Origin: Acidaminococcus fermentans
Lineage (GTDB): Bacteria; Bacillota_C; Negativicutes; Acidaminococcales; Acidaminococcaceae
Direction of reading: 5' to 3'
Assembly: GCA_004555735.1 (NCBI GenBank)
Contig: SFHH01000005.1
Location: 1-51,019 of the forward strand
DNA length: 51,019 nt
Shown: positions 1 to 7,848 of the stretch, in pieces
How positions within the stretch are numbered: position 1 is the first letter of the stretch
Layout: every line of letters starts with the position of its first letter
Made by a program: the position numbers and the translations under genes
The notes under the pieces: generated by a model
Seen by the model: only the letters and a program-made list of their open reading frames with translations
Told to the model about the DNA's origin: nothing
Databases searched by the model: none

Positions 1-98
1 TCATTTTTCGATGCCTCTTTTAGTCCATAATGACAGGACACAGATAAAAGGGCTTTCAAGAGGTCTCATCGACCATTAACGTGCAACAGCCCCTTTTT

Positions 99-1115
99 TT
101 ATTCCTTCTTCTCCTTCACGATCCCCGGCACCGTATCCACATGGGGGATAGGATGGCCGGCGGCTGATAGGGCCTGGGGGGTTCCTTCCGGTCCGGCCGC
201 GGGATGGGGACCGTGGTAGGACAGGTTGTTTTCCACGATGCCGTCCGGATTGGTGGCCACATGGGGCTGCACATAGGTGGTGCCCCCGTCGGGGGTGGAA
301 CGGAAATAGCCGTTCACATGGTGTATGGGCACCGGGTGGCCGTCCGCCGGCATATGGACTTCGCTGGTGCCATGGAAGCCGTCAGTAGTCTGGATCCCGT
401 GGGCGCCATGGAATCCGTCCGTGCCGTGGAAACCATCCCCACCCATGTGCCCGGTGTGGCCGGCATCGGTGAAGGCGGCCCCGTCAAAGGCGCCCAGGAT
501 TTTCAGGAAGGGCAGCAGGAAGGAAAGCACCACCAGGGGCAGGCCGAACAGCACCGTCAGGGCATTACGGCTTTCATACCCCCTCCGGTAGGCCAGCCAA
601 AGCAGCAGGTGGACCAGGAGCACCGGGAGACCGGCGGCCAGGAGCAGGGCCGGGTAGGCCAGGAAATGCCGGAGCTGCCAGGGCATGGCAAACAGGTGGT
701 TCAGGGTCACCAGTTTGTAGCAGGCTTCCACCAGCTCCCAGCCCAGCCGCATCCGGTCGGCGAACAAATGGTAGTACAGCAGATAGACCAGGAAGCCACT
801 GGCTAGCAGCTGGGCGTTCTGGATCACGTACCGGATCCGGAGGATGAAAAACACGATGCCGATGATGAGAAAAATCAGGGCCGCCGGAGGAAAGAACCGG
901 GACAGGAACAGGATGGCCCCGGTAAAAACCAGCATGGTCCAGAGCATGGGGGCGGTTTCCACCAGAAGAAACAGCACCCAGCCCGCAATGGCGGCGGTAT
1001 AGTGGTCCCAGCCCGCCCAGCCCAGGGTGTAATACCCCAGTCCCCACAGGGCCAGCAGGCTTCCCCAGTGCCAGGGGTTCCGCACCTGGGCCCGTATCCA
1101 TTCCTCCCGTGTCAT
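99..1115 (-). CDS. Polytopic membrane protein with histidine-rich C-terminal tail
   Basis: 338 residues. The start is the ATG at 1115 because AAGGGAG lies 8 nt upstream; a longer reading frame runs to 1268 but would pass through the repeat element upstream. Residues 1-206 hold about six or seven hydrophobic segments (roughly 19-35, 41-60, 60-95, 103-118, 151-176, 184-206). Residues 207-338 are hydrophilic, rich in Gly, Pro and Asp, and contain about 15 histidines, including repeated DGFHG motifs near 227, 233 and 245. Such tails often bind divalent metals, but no family was recognised, so the function is unknown. The gene is alone on the minus strand. The tail could instead be a low-complexity linker. 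Coding status is supported by the ribosome-binding site and the clear membrane-then-soluble layout. Confidence 0.75.
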   Translation of the reverse strand: MTREEWIRAQVRNPWHWGSLLALWGLGYYTLGWAGWDHYTAAIAGWVLFLLVETAPMLWTMLVFTGAILFLSRFFPPAALIFLIIGIVFFILRIRYVIQNAQLLASGFLVYLLYYHLFADRMRLGWELVEACYKLVTLNHLFAMPWQLRHFLAYPALLLAAGLPVLLVHLLLWLAYRRGYESRNALTVLFGLPLVVLSFLLPFLKILGAFDGAAFTDAGHTGHMGGDGFHGTDGFHGAHGIQTTDGFHGTSEVHMPADGHPVPIHHVNGYFRSTPDGGTTYVQPHVATNPDGIVENNLSYHGPHPAAGPEGTPQALSAAGHPIPHVDTVPGIVKEKKE

Positions 1116-1200
1116 CCAACCAGCTCCCTTCAAAAAGTCTGTCCCCATGGTAGCACGGGGGAGGGAGAGAAGGCAAGAGGTTGTGCTGCCAGGGGGCAAC

Positions 1201-1252
1201 CGGTCGCGGGTCGTGAGGCCCGCGACCCGTGACTCGTAGCCCGCGACTCTTG
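1201..1252. repeat. Heptad-repeat element E1 (compact copy)
   Basis: Intergenic array of 7-bp units. Two units of the form GTCGCGG, GTCGTGA run rightward and are followed at once by units in the opposite sense (CCCGCGA, CCCGTGA, CTCGTAG, CCCGCGA). GGTCGCGGG and CCCGCGACC pair as a 9-bp stem with an 8-nt loop. It lies in the 5' region of the minus-strand membrane-protein gene. There is no spacer between the two half-arrays, unlike the other copies. Confidence 0.7.
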
Positions 1253-1269
1253 TTATGCTTCTTTTCAAA

Positions 1270-1298
1270 TTGACAACGGGGTGGGGGTATGTTAAAAT
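1270..1298 (+). promoter_or_regulatory. Strong sigma-70-type promoter for the polyamine cluster leader
   Basis: TTGACA at 1270-1275, a 17-bp spacer, and TAAAAT at 1293-1298. This is close to the consensus with ideal spacing. Transcription would start near 1305, about 370 nt ahead of the decarboxylase start codon. Confidence 0.75.
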
Positions 1299-1304
1299 TT
1301 TTAC

Positions 1305-1633
1305 GATTTGAGAATTCGGTCACGTATTTTCAAAATATTCTTCGGACCACTGGACAGAAGTCATGTCTTTCAGGACGGCTGTCCGGTCAAGGCCATACGG
1401 ACAGCCGGGTCCACTGCCGAACTGGCGGCAACTGGTTTGCAGCCTTATTGATTGAACCTTGGGTTCAACTTTTATAAGTTGGTTACTTCATAACCGCAAT
1501 GCGTCTGTGCGCAGACTTGTGAAACGGTCAATAAGAGTCGTTCGTAACGGGGAGATTCCCTGAAAAGAAGCAAACCGCCATACCGGATGAGACCTTATAA
1601 CGCAAGCTGCAAAGGGCAGCTTGCGTTTTTTTT
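1305..1633 (+). ncRNA. Structured leader or small RNA upstream of the polyamine operon
   Basis: A 330-nt stretch without a convincing gene, running from the promoter at 1270-1298 to the intrinsic terminator at 1601-1633. It can form consecutive hairpins: 1376-1385 with 1398-1407 (10 perfect pairs), 1415-1419 with 1426-1430, 1452-1458 with 1462-1468, 1481-1485 with 1491-1495, 1503-1507 with 1512-1516, and 1550-1553 with 1557-1560. TTTGCAGC at 1436-1443 is complementary to GCTGCAAA at 1606-1613 in the 5' arm and loop of the terminator, so a competing antiterminator fold is possible. I could not match it to a known riboswitch class, T-box, 6S RNA, tmRNA or RNase P RNA. It is either a cis-acting attenuator of speA or a separate sRNA; this is inference. 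Confidence 0.45.
1601..1633 (+). terminator. Intrinsic terminator or attenuator ahead of speA
   Basis: Arms CGCAAGCTGC (1601-1610) and GCAGCTTGCG (1616-1625) with a 5-nt loop, followed by eight T. It lies 43 nt before the decarboxylase start, so transcripts from the upstream promoter must read through it to express the operon. Confidence 0.85.
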
Positions 1634-1675
1634 GCAGGAAGCAAAGACAGCAGTCATATTGGGGAGGGAAAGAGC

Positions 1676-3133
1676 TTGGAAAAGCAATATCGGTTGAAGC
1701 AAGATCGGGCGCCCATCTATGAAGCTTTGGAACGGTTCCGGAAGATGCGGGTGGTGCCCTTTGACGTGCCTGGTCACAAACGGGGGCGCGGGAATCCGGA
1801 GCTTACAGAATTCCTGGGAGAAAAATGCGTGGGGGTAGATGTGAACAGCATGAAGCCCCTGGACAACCTGTGCCATCCGGTGTCGGTGATCCGAGAAGCG
1901 GAACAGCTGGCCGCTGACGCCTTTGGAGCCAGCCAGGCCTTCCTGATGGTGGGGGGTACCACCAGCGCCGTCCAGTCCATGATCCTGTCTGCCTGCAAGA
2001 GGGGGGACAAGATCATCCTGCCCCGGAATGTCCACAAAAGCATGATCAATGCCCTGGTGCTCTGCGGAGCCATCCCGGTGTACGTGAACCCGGATGTGGA
2101 TAAGCGTCTGGGGATCAGCCTGGGGATGAAACGGGAGCAGGTGGCCAAGGCCATCCGGGAAAATCCCGACGCGGTGGCCGTGGTGGTGAACAACCCCACC
2201 TATTACGGGGTGTGCAGCGATCTCCGGGCCATTGTGAAAATGGCCCATGATGCAGGGATGCTGTGCCTGGCGGATGAAGCCCACGGTACCCACTTCTACT
2301 TCGGCAGCGGCCTGCCCGTATCCGCCATGGCCGCCGGCGCCGATATGGCCGCCATCTCCATGCACAAAAGCGGGGGCAGCCTGACCCAGTCCAGCTTCCT
2401 GCTCACCGGGCCCAAGGTCCACGCCGGCTATGTGCGGCAAATCATCAACCTGACCCAGACCACTTCCGGCAGCTACCTACTCATGTCCAGCCTGGATATC
2501 AGTCGCCGGCGTCTGGCTCTCCACGGACGGGAAATCTTCCACAAAGTGGTGGACATGGCGGAATACGCCCGGCAGGAAATCAATAACATCGGCGGCTACT
2601 ACGCCTTCGGCCGGGAACTGATGAACGGGGATTCCGTCTTTGACTTCGACAACACCAAACTGAGCATCCACACCCTGGATATCGGCTTGGCCGGCATCGA
2701 AGTGTACGACATCCTCCGGGACGATTATGACATCCAGATTGAATTCGGGGATATCGGCAACATCCTGGCCTACCTGTCCATGGGGGACCGGATCCAGGAT
2801 TTGGAACGGCTGGTCAGCGCCCTGGCGGAAATCCGCCGCCGGTACCAGAAGGATCCCACCGGCATGCTCACCCAGGAATATGTGGAACCGGTGGTGGTCA
2901 CCAGTCCCCAGGAAGCCTTCTATGCGGATAAGATCAGTCTGCCCCTGGAACAGTGCGAAGGCCGGGTGTGCAGCGAATTCGTCATGTGCTATCCGCCGGG
3001 GATCCCGCTGCTGGCACCGGGCGAAAAAATCACCAAAACCGTACTGGAACATATCCGGTACGCCAAAGAAAAGGGCTGCAGCATGACCGGTTCGGAAGAT
3101 CCGGAACTGAAGCACCTGAATGTACTGGCATAA
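1676..3133 (+). CDS. speA: Arginine decarboxylase (Orn/Lys/Arg decarboxylase family, short form)
   Basis: 485 residues, PLP-dependent amino-acid decarboxylase of fold type I. The start is a TTG preceded by GGGGAGGG 7 nt upstream. The PLP lysine is K231 in SMHKSGGS; the DEAHG motif at 200-204 supplies the cofactor-stacking and ring-nitrogen residues. The length matches the Bacillus SpeA/YaaO group of about 480-490 residues, without the N-terminal wing domain of the larger inducible enzymes. Arginine specificity is inferred from the neighbouring agmatinase gene: arginine to agmatine, then putrescine. Lysine or ornithine cannot be excluded from sequence. It is first in the cluster and is followed 16 nt later by speE. 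Confidence 0.85.
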   Translation: MEKQYRLKQDRAPIYEALERFRKMRVVPFDVPGHKRGRGNPELTEFLGEKCVGVDVNSMKPLDNLCHPVSVIREAEQLAADAFGASQAFLMVGGTTSAVQSMILSACKRGDKIILPRNVHKSMINALVLCGAIPVYVNPDVDKRLGISLGMKREQVAKAIRENPDAVAVVVNNPTYYGVCSDLRAIVKMAHDAGMLCLADEAHGTHFYFGSGLPVSAMAAGADMAAISMHKSGGSLTQSSFLLTGPKVHAGYVRQIINLTQTTSGSYLLMSSLDISRRRLALHGREIFHKVVDMAEYARQEINNIGGYYAFGRELMNGDSVFDFDNTKLSIHTLDIGLAGIEVYDILRDDYDIQIEFGDIGNILAYLSMGDRIQDLERLVSALAEIRRRYQKDPTGMLTQEYVEPVVVTSPQEAFYADKISLPLEQCEGRVCSEFVMCYPPGIPLLAPGEKITKTVLEHIRYAKEKGCSMTGSEDPELKHLNVLA

Positions 3134-3149
3134 GAGGGGGATACAACCA

Positions 3150-4031
3150 ATGGAAATGTGGTTCAGCGAATTCCATACACCGGATGTGAAACACAGCCTC
3201 CGGGTGAACCGTCACCTGTTCTCCAAACAGAGTGACTTCCAGCGAATCGATATTTTCGAAACGCCGGAATTCGGCCGGGTCCTGACCCTGGACGGCAATG
3301 TGATGCTGACGGAACGGGACGAATTCATTTACGACGAAATGATGACTCATGTCCCCATGGCGGTCCACAAGGGCATCAAGGACATCCTGGTGATCGGCGC
3401 CGGGGACGGGGGCGTGGTCCGGGAACTGACCCGGTACGACCGGGTGGAGAAGATCGACCTGGTGGAAATGGACCCCATGGTGGTGGAAGCCTGTCGGAAC
3501 TATCTGCCTGGTAACGCCTGCCGGATGGACGACCGGCGGGTGCACATCTATTTTGAAAACGCCCTGAAATTCATCCGCCACCGGGAAAATTCCTACGACC
3601 TGATCATTGTGGATTCCGTGGATCCTTTCGGTCCTTCCGAAGGGTTCTTTACCCGGGAATTCTACGGCAGCTGCTACAACGCCCTCCGGGAAGACGGGAT
3701 CATGGTGAACCAGCAGGGGAGCCCCTTCTACAAGGAAGACGCCATCGCCATGCAGCGGAGCCACCAGCGGATCGTCAGCACCTTCCCCATCAGCAAGGTG
3801 TACCAGGCCCATATCCCCACCTATGCGGCGGGCTACTGGACCTTTGGCTTCGCCAGCAAGAAGTACCATCCCATCAATGACCTGGATGCTCCGGCCTGGG
3901 AAGCTCTGAACATGCACACCCGGTACTACACCACCCGGCTCCATGTGGGAGCCTTCTGGCTGCCGGCCTTCCTGGAGGAGATGCTGAAGGAAGTGGAAAC
4001 GGAAGAAGGATGCCAAAATGCTGAAAAATAA
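3150..4031 (+). CDS. speE: Spermidine synthase-type aminopropyltransferase
   Basis: 293 residues. Start at the ATG at 3150, with GAGGGGG nine nt upstream. It transfers an aminopropyl group from decarboxylated S-adenosylmethionine to an amine, classically putrescine. Visible motifs are GAGDGG at 83-88 (nucleotide loop), E106 and D108 after the second strand, and DSVDP at 155-159 followed by GPSEGFF, the active-site aspartates and gate of the family. The N-terminal beta-hairpin domain is present. It overlaps speB by 14 nt, so the two are translationally coupled. No speD (the donor-making enzyme) lies in this window. In Thermus the same gene pair acts on agmatine (aminopropylagmatine route), so the acceptor is uncertain. 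Confidence 0.88.
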   Translation: MEMWFSEFHTPDVKHSLRVNRHLFSKQSDFQRIDIFETPEFGRVLTLDGNVMLTERDEFIYDEMMTHVPMAVHKGIKDILVIGAGDGGVVRELTRYDRVEKIDLVEMDPMVVEACRNYLPGNACRMDDRRVHIYFENALKFIRHRENSYDLIIVDSVDPFGPSEGFFTREFYGSCYNALREDGIMVNQQGSPFYKEDAIAMQRSHQRIVSTFPISKVYQAHIPTYAAGYWTFGFASKKYHPINDLDAPAWEALNMHTRYYTTRLHVGAFWLPAFLEEMLKEVETEEGCQNAEK

Positions 4032-4872
4032 TGTGGAAACCTTCCTGGCCTGCGATGCTCCCTATGAGGACGCCAAGATCGTCCTGTTCGGGGCTCCCTT
4101 TGATTCCACCACCAGCTTCCGGCCCGGGACCCGGTTCGGGTCTTCCGCCATCCGCCACGAAAGCTTCGGGCTGGAAACCTACAGCCCCTACCAGGACAAG
4201 GATCTGGAAGATTATGCCGTTTTTGACAGCGGGGATCTGGAACTGTGCTTCGGCAGTTCGGAAATGGCCCTCCAGGACATCGAGGAACGGACAGCCACTA
4301 TCCTCCAGGATGGGAAACTGCCTTTCATGGTGGGGGGCGAGCACCTGGTGACCCTGGGGGCCTTCCGGGCGGTGCTGAAAAAGTACCCGGATGTCCAGAT
4401 CATCCACTTCGATGCCCACACGGACCTGCGGGACGATTACCTGGGGGCCAAACTGAGCCATGCCTGTGTGATCCGCCGGTGCCATGACCTGATCGGGGAC
4501 GGAAAGGTCCATCAGTTCTGCATCCGCAGCGGGGAACGGGCGGAATGGCAGTTCGCCCGCCAGCACACGGACCTGCACCCCTTCAGCTTCGGAGGGCTGG
4601 AACAGCTGGTCCGGGATCTGGAAAAGAGCCGGGTGCCGGTGTACTTCACCATCGATCTGGACTGCCTGGATCCTTCGGTGTTCCCGGGGACCGGGACCCC
4701 GGAAGCCGGGGGCGTCACCTTCATGGTGCTGCTGAACGCAATGCGGCTGGTGGCCAGGACCCATGTGGTGGCCGCCGACGTGAACGAACTGGCACCCATG
4801 CTGGATGCCAGCGGTGCCTCCACCGCCGTGGCCTGCAAAGTGGTCCGGGAACTGCTGCTGGCGCTGTTGTGA
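4018..4872 (+). CDS. speB: Agmatinase / ureohydrolase family enzyme
   Basis: 284 residues, arginase/agmatinase fold with a binuclear Mn site. The ligands are visible: H109 in GGEHL, D132, H134 and D136 in FDAHTD, and D213 and D215 in TIDLDCLDPS. The GTGTPEAGG motif follows. It hydrolyses agmatine to putrescine and urea, or aminopropylagmatine to spermidine if speE acts first. The ATG lies inside the end of speE with AAGAAGGA 7 nt upstream. The cluster (decarboxylase, speE, speB) supports an agmatine substrate rather than arginine or formimidoylglutamate. Confidence 0.9.
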   Translation: MLKNNVETFLACDAPYEDAKIVLFGAPFDSTTSFRPGTRFGSSAIRHESFGLETYSPYQDKDLEDYAVFDSGDLELCFGSSEMALQDIEERTATILQDGKLPFMVGGEHLVTLGAFRAVLKKYPDVQIIHFDAHTDLRDDYLGAKLSHACVIRRCHDLIGDGKVHQFCIRSGERAEWQFARQHTDLHPFSFGGLEQLVRDLEKSRVPVYFTIDLDCLDPSVFPGTGTPEAGGVTFMVLLNAMRLVARTHVVAADVNELAPMLDASGASTAVACKVVRELLLALL

Positions 4873-4893
4873 GGCTGCCCGGAGGGCAACCTC

Positions 4894-5100
4894 GGTCTCG
4901 AGTCTCGAGTCGCGGGTCTCGGGCCGAAGGATAAATTTGCAGGCAAATTTTTTGAACAGACAGAACCTGGTTCTCCTGCAATGACAATATCCGTTTCTTT
5001 TTACCATACGGTGCTGATTCTGCACCATCAAAAGAACTCGGCCGCAAGGACGGGTTCTGACCATTGGCTCGAGACTCGAGACTCGAGACCCGAGACCTGG
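4894..5100. repeat. Heptad-repeat element E2 inside the polyamine cluster
   Basis: The left array at 4894-4928 is five consecutive 7-mers (GGTCTCG, AGTCTCG, AGTCGCG, GGTCTCG, GGCCGAA). The right array at 5068-5095 is the reverse complement pattern (CTCGAGA three times, then CCCGAGA). A spacer of about 139 bp between them has no gene. A degenerate GAGGCTGCC/GGGCAACCTC hairpin (4871-4892) precedes it, and a perfect 14-bp hairpin follows. The element splits speB from the carboxynorspermidine dehydrogenase gene. Confidence 0.75.
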
Positions 5101-5139
5101 ATCCGTTGAAAATCAGGTGCGCCGGTTTTCAACGGATCC
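5099..5139 (+). other. Perfect 14-bp hairpin before the carboxynorspermidine dehydrogenase gene
   Basis: Arms GGATCCGTTGAAAA (5099-5112) and TTTTCAACGGATCC (5126-5139) with a 13-nt loop. No T-run follows, so it is not a canonical terminator. It ends 9 nt before the AAGGAGG ribosome-binding site and could be an mRNA stability or processing structure, or the right end of element E2. Confidence 0.6.
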
Positions 5140-5162
5140 CCTAATCCAAGGAGGAAAATACT

Positions 5163-6422
5163 ATGAGCAGAGTCCTTGTTATCGGCTGCGGCGGGGTTGC
5201 TTCCGTGGCCATCCAGAAATGCTGTCAGGTCAGCGATGTGTTCACCGAATTGTGCATTGCCAGCCGGACCAAATCCAAATGCGATGCCCTGGCGGAAAAA
5301 CTGAAAGGGAAGACTGCTACCAAAGTCACCACCGCCCAGGTGGATGCGGACCAGGTGGACCAGGTGATCGCCCTCATCAAAAGCTACAAACCGGATCTGG
5401 TGATGAACATCGCCCTGCCCTACCAGGATCTGACCATCATGGATGCCTGCCTGGCCTGCGGGGTGAACTACATGGATACCGCCAACTACGAACCGGAAGA
5501 CACCGATGATCCCAAATGGCGGGCCATCTACGAAAAACGCTGCAAAGAAGAAGGGTTCTCTGCCTACTTCGATTACAGCTGGCAGTGGGCCTACAAGGAA
5601 AAATTCGAAAAGGCCGGCCTCACCGCCCTGCTGGGCTGCGGGTTCGATCCCGGGGTTGCCCAGGCTTACTGCGCCTATGCCCAGAAGCATGAATTCGATA
5701 CCATCGATACCATCGACATCCTGGACTGCAACGGCGGGGACCATGGGTATGCCTTTGCCACCAACTTCAACCCGGAAGTGAACCTGCGGGAAGTGTCCGC
5801 CCCTGGCAGCTACTGGGAAAACGGCCACTGGGTGGAAATCCCGGCCATGAGCATCAAACGGGAATATGATTTCGACCAGGTGGGCGAAAAGGATATGTAC
5901 CTGCTCCACCACGAAGAAATCGAAAGCCTGGCCAAGAACATCCCCGGGGTGAAACGGATCCGGTTCTTCATGACCTTTGGCCAGAGCTACCTGGACCATA
6001 TGCGCTGTCTGGAGGATGTGGGCATGCTGTCCACCACCCCCATCAACTTTGAAGGCCACGAAATCGTTCCCATCAAATTCCTCAAGGCCCTGCTGCCGGA
6101 TCCTGCCAGCCTGGGTCCCCGGACCAAGGGTAAGACCAACATCGGCTGCATCTTCACCGGGAAGAAGGACGGGAAGGACAAGACTTATTACATCTACAAC
6201 GTGTGCGACCACCAGGCCTGCTACCGGGAAGTGGGCAGCCAGGCTATCAGCTACACCACCGGCGTGCCGGCCATGTGCGGTGCCCTGATGCTGCTCACCG
6301 GCAAATGGACCACCCCCGGCGTCCATACGGTGGAAGAATTCGATCCGGATCCTTTCCTGGATGCCCTGGACAAGCACGGCCTGCCCCGGAGCGAATCCCA
6401 TGATCCGGCGCTGGTGAAATAA
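5163..6422 (+). CDS. Carboxynorspermidine/carboxyspermidine dehydrogenase (saccharopine dehydrogenase-like)
   Basis: 419 residues, with AAGGAGG 8 nt before the ATG. The N-terminal Rossmann motif is GCGGVAS at about 8-14. The protein follows the Lys1-like saccharopine dehydrogenase family used in the alternative spermidine route: aspartate semialdehyde plus putrescine is reductively condensed to carboxyspermidine with NADPH. The link to this route rests on the next gene, a NspC-type decarboxylase whose start overlaps this stop by one base. No truncation is visible. True saccharopine dehydrogenase (lysine metabolism) is the main alternative but is less likely in this polyamine context. Confidence 0.88.
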   Translation: MSRVLVIGCGGVASVAIQKCCQVSDVFTELCIASRTKSKCDALAEKLKGKTATKVTTAQVDADQVDQVIALIKSYKPDLVMNIALPYQDLTIMDACLACGVNYMDTANYEPEDTDDPKWRAIYEKRCKEEGFSAYFDYSWQWAYKEKFEKAGLTALLGCGFDPGVAQAYCAYAQKHEFDTIDTIDILDCNGGDHGYAFATNFNPEVNLREVSAPGSYWENGHWVEIPAMSIKREYDFDQVGEKDMYLLHHEEIESLAKNIPGVKRIRFFMTFGQSYLDHMRCLEDVGMLSTTPINFEGHEIVPIKFLKALLPDPASLGPRTKGKTNIGCIFTGKKDGKDKTYYIYNVCDHQACYREVGSQAISYTTGVPAMCGALMLLTGKWTTPGVHTVEEFDPDPFLDALDKHGLPRSESHDPALVK

Positions 6423-7636
6423 TGGACTGGAACAAGGTGCGGGAGGATCGTCCCGCCTTTGCCGGTCTGCAGGGAAAAACACCGGAGGCCGCTTTCGACC
6501 GACTGGCCACCCCCTGCTACATCCTGGACAAGGCGGCCCTCCGCCGGAACGGGGAGATCCTGAAAGGGGTCCAGGACCGGACGGGCTGCCGGATCCTCCT
6601 GGCCCAGAAGGCTTTTTCCAACTACGACCTGTACCCGGTGCTGGAACCGTACCTGGCGGGCACAGAAGCCAGCGGCCTCTATGAGGCGAAGCTGGGGCGG
6701 GAAGCCATGCCCGGGAAGGAAGTCCATGTGTTCTGCGGAGCCTACCGGGCCGACCAGATGGAAGAAGTGTGCCAGGTGGCGGACCACATTGTGTTCAACT
6801 CTCCCCGGCAGCTGAAGACCTATGGCCCCATGGCCCAAAAGGCCGGGAAAAGCGTGGGGCTCCGGATCAATCCGGAATGTTCCACCCAGGAAGGCCACGC
6901 CATCTACGATCCCTGTGCCCCCGGCAGCCGGATGGGGACCACCCGGGCCCAGTGGGATGCCTGGATGACCCCGGACCTGGTAGAGCTCCTGGACGGGATC
7001 CATTTCCACACCCTGTGTGAACAGGATGCAGATGATCTGAAAAAGACCCTGGACGCGGTGGGAGAAAAGTTCGGGGATGTGATGCCCAAAATGAAATGGG
7101 TGAATATGGGGGGCGGCCACCACATCACCCGGCCGGGCTACCATATCCCCCTGTTGGAAGAATGCATCCGCCGGGTCCAGGAAGCCTGGGACGTGACCGT
7201 GTACCTGGAACCGGGAGAAGCCTGTGCCCTGAACGCCGGGTACCTGGGCACCCGGGTGCTGGATACGGTGGAAAACGGGGATGTGAAGATCGCCATCCTG
7301 GACACCAGTGCCGCCTGCCATATGCCGGATGTGCTGGAAATGCCCTACCGGCCGCCTCTGTACGGAGCCGGGGAACCGGGAGAACGGGCGGTGACCTGGC
7401 GCCTGGGCAGCGGCACCTGTCTGTCCGGGGATGTGGCCGGAGACTACAGCTTTGACGGGGACCTGGAAGTGGGGGACCTGCTGCTCTTTGGGGATATGGC
7501 CATCTACACCACCTGCAAGAACAACACCTTCAACGGCATGCCTCTGCCGGACATCGACGTGCTGGAAGAGGACGGTTCGGTAAAGGTGCTGAAAAAGTTC
7601 GGATACGAAGATTTCAAGATGAGACTGGGACGGTAA
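6422..7636 (+). CDS. nspC: Carboxynorspermidine decarboxylase
   Basis: 404 residues, PLP-dependent decarboxylase of the alanine racemase fold (fold type III). K63 in LAQKAFSN fits the Schiff-base lysine. HFHTLCEQ, GGGHH and YLEPGEAC are the conserved phosphate-binding and dimer-interface motifs, and DTSAACHMPD is typical of NspC. It converts carboxyspermidine to spermidine (or carboxynorspermidine to norspermidine). The ATG overlaps the upstream TAA by one base, so the two enzymes are coupled. The end of the gene is followed by a GTTGC-core hairpin and element E3. Diaminopimelate decarboxylase is a related fold, but motifs and neighbour argue against it. Confidence 0.9.
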   Translation: MDWNKVREDRPAFAGLQGKTPEAAFDRLATPCYILDKAALRRNGEILKGVQDRTGCRILLAQKAFSNYDLYPVLEPYLAGTEASGLYEAKLGREAMPGKEVHVFCGAYRADQMEEVCQVADHIVFNSPRQLKTYGPMAQKAGKSVGLRINPECSTQEGHAIYDPCAPGSRMGTTRAQWDAWMTPDLVELLDGIHFHTLCEQDADDLKKTLDAVGEKFGDVMPKMKWVNMGGGHHITRPGYHIPLLEECIRRVQEAWDVTVYLEPGEACALNAGYLGTRVLDTVENGDVKIAILDTSAACHMPDVLEMPYRPPLYGAGEPGERAVTWRLGSGTCLSGDVAGDYSFDGDLEVGDLLLFGDMAIYTTCKNNTFNGMPLPDIDVLEEDGSVKVLKKFGYEDFKMRLGR

Positions 7637-7637
7637 A

Positions 7638-7662
7638 GGGGCTGTTGCATGGGCAACAGCCC
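7638..7662 (+). terminator. GTTGC-core hairpin after nspC
   Basis: GGGCTGTTGC (7639-7648), loop ATGG, GCAACAGCCC (7653-7662), 10 perfect pairs. No T-run follows on the plus strand; the left heptad array of E3 begins directly after it. Confidence 0.6.
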
Positions 7663-7815
7663 GGTCGCAGGTCGCGGGCCATGAGTCACGGGCCTGGACG
7701 TTCAGCCCGTTTATTCTTTTTCTATAGATTGATAAAAGGAAATCCACTGAAATCTGGAAAACCGGATCTTCGGGCTGCACTAACAAGCCCGCGACCCGGG
7801 ACTCGCGACCCGCAA
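7663..7815. repeat. Heptad-repeat element E3 between nspC and pstS
   Basis: Left array 7663-7697: GGTCGCA, GGTCGCG, GGCCATG, AGTCACG, GGCCTGG. Right array 7788-7815: CCCGCGA, CCCGGGA, CTCGCGA, CCCGCAA. The 90-bp spacer (7698-7787) resembles the spacer of E5: both keep GGACGTT next to the left array, TTCTTTTTCTATAG or TTCTTTTTTCTATAG inside, and CTGCAYYAACAAG before the right array. No gene is seen in this 300-bp gap. Confidence 0.8.
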
Positions 7816-7848
7816 AAAGACTGTTGCTTTTGCAACGGTCTTTTTTTT
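7814..7848 (+). terminator. Intrinsic terminator closing the polyamine cluster
   Basis: GACTGTTGC (7819-7827), loop TTTT, GCAACGGTC (7832-7840), extended by five A-T pairs and followed by eight T. It shares the GTTGC/GCAAC core seen in most terminators here. Confidence 0.85.

Noticed and set aside
204..806. 200-codon plus-strand frame over the His-rich membrane protein
   Set aside because: Low-complexity mirror of the minus-strand gene, which has the proper start site and membrane helices.
1305..1633. Known RNAs (tmRNA, RNase P RNA, 6S RNA, T-box, lysine, SAM or cobalamin riboswitch)
   Set aside because: I looked for their core motifs by eye and found none convincing; a covariance search would decide.
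1201..5100. CRISPR array
   Set aside because: The repeat unit is only 7 bp, tandem without spacers, and arranged in inverted halves; no cas genes.
5028..6482. 484-codon open frame antisense to the carboxynorspermidine dehydrogenase gene
   Set aside because: Shadow frame without motif or start signal, and it runs through repeat element E2.
6251..7786. 511-codon open frame antisense to nspC and reaching into element E3
   Set aside because: Shadow of the coding strand with no motif; the sense gene is well supported.
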